Origin: an uncultured Prochlorococcus sp.
GTDB lineage: Bacteria; Cyanobacteriota; Cyanobacteriia; PCC-6307; Cyanobiaceae
Direction of reading: 5' to 3'
Assembly (NCBI GenBank): GCA_902565305.1
Contig: CACFEJ010000009.1
Span: forward strand, 1 to 49,405
Length of the DNA stretch: 49,405 bases
Every line of letters begins with the position of its first letter. Position 1 is the first letter of the stretch. Shown here piece after piece: positions 47,239 to 49,405 of the stretch. Under the pieces are notes generated by a model. That model did not search any database, was not told where the DNA came from, and saw only the letters and a program-made list of their open reading frames with translations. The translations under genes and the position numbers were made by a program.

Positions 47239-48309
47239 ATGACCACAATAGAAGATGCGAATTTTGCTTTACAAAAAGTTCTAGATGCTGGATCACAGAA
47301 AAATGTAATTGAATTAGCTTGGATTAAAAATGTAAGAGTAATTATACCGAGAGTAATCGTAACATTATCATTGCCATCGTTTGCAAATTCTCAGAGAGAT
47401 AGAATTGTACAAGAGGTTAGAGGGGTACTACTTAATTTTGAAGATATTAATGATGTTCAAATAGAGATAGATAATAATCCTTCCAAAACAGAATCTCAAA
47501 ATCAAAGTAATGCTCCTGAGTTGCAGAAGATTGATGGGATTGGACATATCGTAGCTGTTAGCAGTGGTAAAGGTGGAGTTGGGAAAAGTACCATTGCAGT
47601 TAATCTCGCTTGTTCTCTAGCTAAATTAGGCTTAAAAACTGGTTTGCTAGATGCGGATATATATGGACCTAATACTCCCTCAATGTTGGGAGTTGCCGAA
47701 CAGAATCCAAAGGTTACAGAAGGTAGTGGCAGTGATCAAAGATTAATACCAATAAACAAATATGGAATTTCATTGGTATCAATGGGTTTCCTAATAGAAG
47801 AAGGTCAGCCAGTTATATGGAGAGGACCAATGCTTAATAGTATTATCAGACAATTTTTATATCAAGTTGAATGGAATAATCTTGATTTTTTGATTATTGA
47901 TTTGCCTCCAGGAACAGGAGATGCTCAAATATCCCTTTCTCAATCTGTGCCTATTTCTGGCGCTATAGTTGTCACTACTCCTCAACAAGTATCTTTGCAA
48001 GATGCAAGGAGGGGATTAGCAATGTTTAAACAACTCGGAGTACCTTTATTGGGAATTGTAGAAAATATGTCAGTATTTATTCCACCAGATATGCCAGGTA
48101 AAAAATATGAAATTTTTGGTAAAGGTGGTGGACAAATATTAGCTAACGAAAATGACTTACCATTATTGGCTCAAATTCCTATTGAAATCCCTCTCGTTGA
48201 TGATAGTAATAAAGGTGTACCAATCTCAATAAGCCAGCCCAATCAAGAAAGTTCTGTCTTATTTGGTAATTTAGCTCAATTAATTAAGAATCAATTTGTT
48301 AATAATTAG
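47239..48309 (+). CDS. mrp: Mrp/ApbC-type P-loop ATPase lacking the usual CxxC
   Basis: A 356-aa MinD-like ATPase of the Mrp/NBP35/ApbC family, generally Fe-S carrier proteins. An N-terminal MIP18 (DUF59)-like domain covers about residues 1-80, then the deviant Walker A SSGKGGVGKST (108-118, signature Lys 111), LLDADIYGPNTPSMLG and DLPPGTGDAQISLSQS. Where classical members carry CPHC after ENMS, this one reads ENMSVFIPPDMPGKKYEIFG. Only one Cys (C125) exists in the whole protein. Thus a CxxC-bridged cluster cannot form here. It is followed after 3 nt by rodA. Confidence 0.92.
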   Translation: MTTIEDANFALQKVLDAGSQKNVIELAWIKNVRVIIPRVIVTLSLPSFANSQRDRIVQEVRGVLLNFEDINDVQIEIDNNPSKTESQNQSNAPELQKIDGIGHIVAVSSGKGGVGKSTIAVNLACSLAKLGLKTGLLDADIYGPNTPSMLGVAEQNPKVTEGSGSDQRLIPINKYGISLVSMGFLIEEGQPVIWRGPMLNSIIRQFLYQVEWNNLDFLIIDLPPGTGDAQISLSQSVPISGAIVVTTPQQVSLQDARRGLAMFKQLGVPLLGIVENMSVFIPPDMPGKKYEIFGKGGGQILANENDLPLLAQIPIEIPLVDDSNKGVPISISQPNQESSVLFGNLAQLIKNQFVNN

Positions 48310-48312
48310 TTG

Positions 48313-49405
48313 ATGTTTAAGAGAATTTCTTTATTAAATAACAGAGGATTTTTACAAAAAAAAGATAACTTTAATAGAGGTTTTTTATTTTCTCCGCTAC
48401 TTATAATTCCCCTAGTTTTAGTTATTATTTCGGGTTTATTAATAAAAAGTATTCAGAGTGAATTATTAGTATCGAACTATTTAGGTCATATTTTAACTGG
48501 TTTTTTAGGTTATTTCTTAGCATTTTTTATCTCTTATATACCGTTAGAGAGACTTAGAAAGTATGTGGTTCCATTTTATTTGTGTACTTTAATATCCTTA
48601 TTAATAATTTATTTTTTTGGGATTTCAGTTTCTGGAGCTCAAAGATGGCTAAACTTGGGAATCTTTTCTTTTCAGCCTTCAGAGGTAGCTAAACTTAGTA
48701 CTGTATTAACTCTTGCTATAGTACTCGAAAAAAAAATAATTCTAACAATAAGAGATTTAGTATTGCCCTTATTAGTAGTGGTTATTCCTTGGTTATTAAT
48801 CTTCTTTCAACCGGACTTAGGTACCTCTTTAGTTTTAATTGTTTTGACAGGTGTGATGCTTTATTGGTCGCAAATGCCCATAGAGTGGATTTTGATATTA
48901 GTATTTTGTATTATCACATCTATATTTTATCTAACCTTACCAACTCTTCTTATTTTCTGGATTCCAGTTATAGGTTATCTTGCTTATAGATCTTCAAAAA
49001 AGAAAATTCTTTTTTCTGCTCTCGCTATTTCGTTACATTTATTAGTGGCAAAATTTACACCAATTTTGTGGCAATATGGCTTGAAAGAATATCAAAAAGA
49101 TAGATTAGTTTTATTTTTAGATCCAAATAGAGATCCATTAGGTGGCGGATATCATTTGATACAGAGTCAAATTGCAATTGGTTCTGGAGGATTATTTGGG
49201 ACTGGTTTGCTACAAGGTAAGCTGACTAATTTGCAATTTATACCTGAACAACACACTGATTTTATATTCAGTGCTTTAGGGGAAGAATTAGGATTCGTTG
49301 GGTGTGCTTTAGTTTTATTTTTGTTCTTTTTTTTGATTAAAAAACTTATTAATACTGCAACAATTGCTAGGACTAACTTTGAATCTCTAATTGTTGTTGG
49401 AATAG
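48313..49405 (+). CDS. rodA: Peptidoglycan glycosyltransferase RodA/FtsW family (5' part, runs off window)
   Basis: An open frame from the ATG at 48313 reads through to the last base without a stop, giving 364 visible residues. It is a polytopic SEDS protein that polymerises glycan strands with PBP2 for cell elongation. Recognised runs are SGAQRWLNLGIFSFQPSEVA, FQPDLGTSLVLIVLTG, LDPNRDPLGGGYHLIQSQIA, IGSGGLFGTG and HTDFIFSALGEELGFVG. The shape genes mreBCD near the other end of the window are its functional partners. It starts 3 nt after mrp, so the pair is likely co-transcribed. RodA is favoured over FtsW by FSALGEELG context and length, without certainty. Confidence 0.88.
   Translation, partial: MFKRISLLNNRGFLQKKDNFNRGFLFSPLLIIPLVLVIISGLLIKSIQSELLVSNYLGHILTGFLGYFLAFFISYIPLERLRKYVVPFYLCTLISLLIIYFFGISVSGAQRWLNLGIFSFQPSEVAKLSTVLTLAIVLEKKIILTIRDLVLPLLVVVIPWLLIFFQPDLGTSLVLIVLTGVMLYWSQMPIEWILILVFCIITSIFYLTLPTLLIFWIPVIGYLAYRSSKKKILFSALAISLHLLVAKFTPILWQYGLKEYQKDRLVLFLDPNRDPLGGGYHLIQSQIAIGSGGLFGTGLLQGKLTNLQFIPEQHTDFIFSALGEELGFVGCALVLFLFFFLIKKLINTATIARTNFESLIVVGI

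Overview
The window reads as a chromosomal stretch of a marine picocyanobacterium, most likely a high-light-type Prochlorococcus. The DNA is very AT-rich and densely packed. It carries psaC, the cyanobacterial NDH-1 subunit gene ndhS, a panC-cmk fusion, a DUF2930 (CCB2/CCB4-type) haem-attachment gene, and a ho1-pebA-pebB set with no phycobiliprotein genes in view. No insertion sequence, phage, integrase, CRISPR array or plasmid gene is visible. This is core genome, not an island. The species call is inference from gene content and order, not a database match.

Layout. 1-3.7 kb: tail of a small membrane protein, mgtE, a group 2 sigma factor and a first pheophytinase-like hydrolase. 3.7-7.7 kb: a PfkB sugar kinase, tsaE, ahcY, a DedA protein and ssb. 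7.8-11 kb: the shape operon mreBCD, then an OmpR-type response regulator. 11-16.7 kb: lysS, smpB, ruvB, a secreted TPR protein and an M20 amidohydrolase. 16.7-18.3 kb: a TPP riboswitch and thiC. 18.3-22.2 kb: acpP-fabF-tkt on the minus strand, divergent from psaC. 22.3-26.3 kb: glmS, rimM, ndhS, rnc, the RNase P RNA gene and tRNA-Arg(CCT). 26.3-29.7 kb: two unknown proteins and glgP. 29.8-34.4 kb: a CPA2 antiporter, a second pheophytinase-like hydrolase, a mutarotase-like protein and a four-carbon acid sugar kinase. 34.4-38.7 kb: icd, an unknown protein and ho1-pebA-pebB. 38.7-42.8 kb: a low-molecular-weight phosphatase, panC-cmk, purM, an unknown protein and a Cys-rich microprotein. 43-49.4 kb: tRNA-Cys(GCA), a LpxB-like protein, an RNase D-like exonuclease, a CCB2/CCB4-like protein, hemF, an Mrp-type ATPase and the 5' part of rodA, which runs off the window.

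Functional threads. Tetrapyrrole metabolism recurs: HemF, haem oxygenase, PebA, PebB, a CCB-like haem-attachment factor and two hydrolases of the chlorophyll-dephytylation type. RNA processing is clustered: rnpB, rnc and rimM together, with a second ribonuclease (RNase D-like) elsewhere. Cell-wall and shape genes sit at both ends (mreBCD; rodA), with glmS between.

No gene-free stretch exceeds 300 bases apart from the gap holding rnpB and tRNA-Arg. The larger gaps (35801-36010, 42802-43011, 10114-10297, 16716-16912, 45296-45458, 47080-47238) hold AT-rich sequence plus the riboswitch, hairpin and promoter candidates listed. Convergent genes usually end within 31 bp of each other and several overlap, leaving almost no room for intrinsic terminators.
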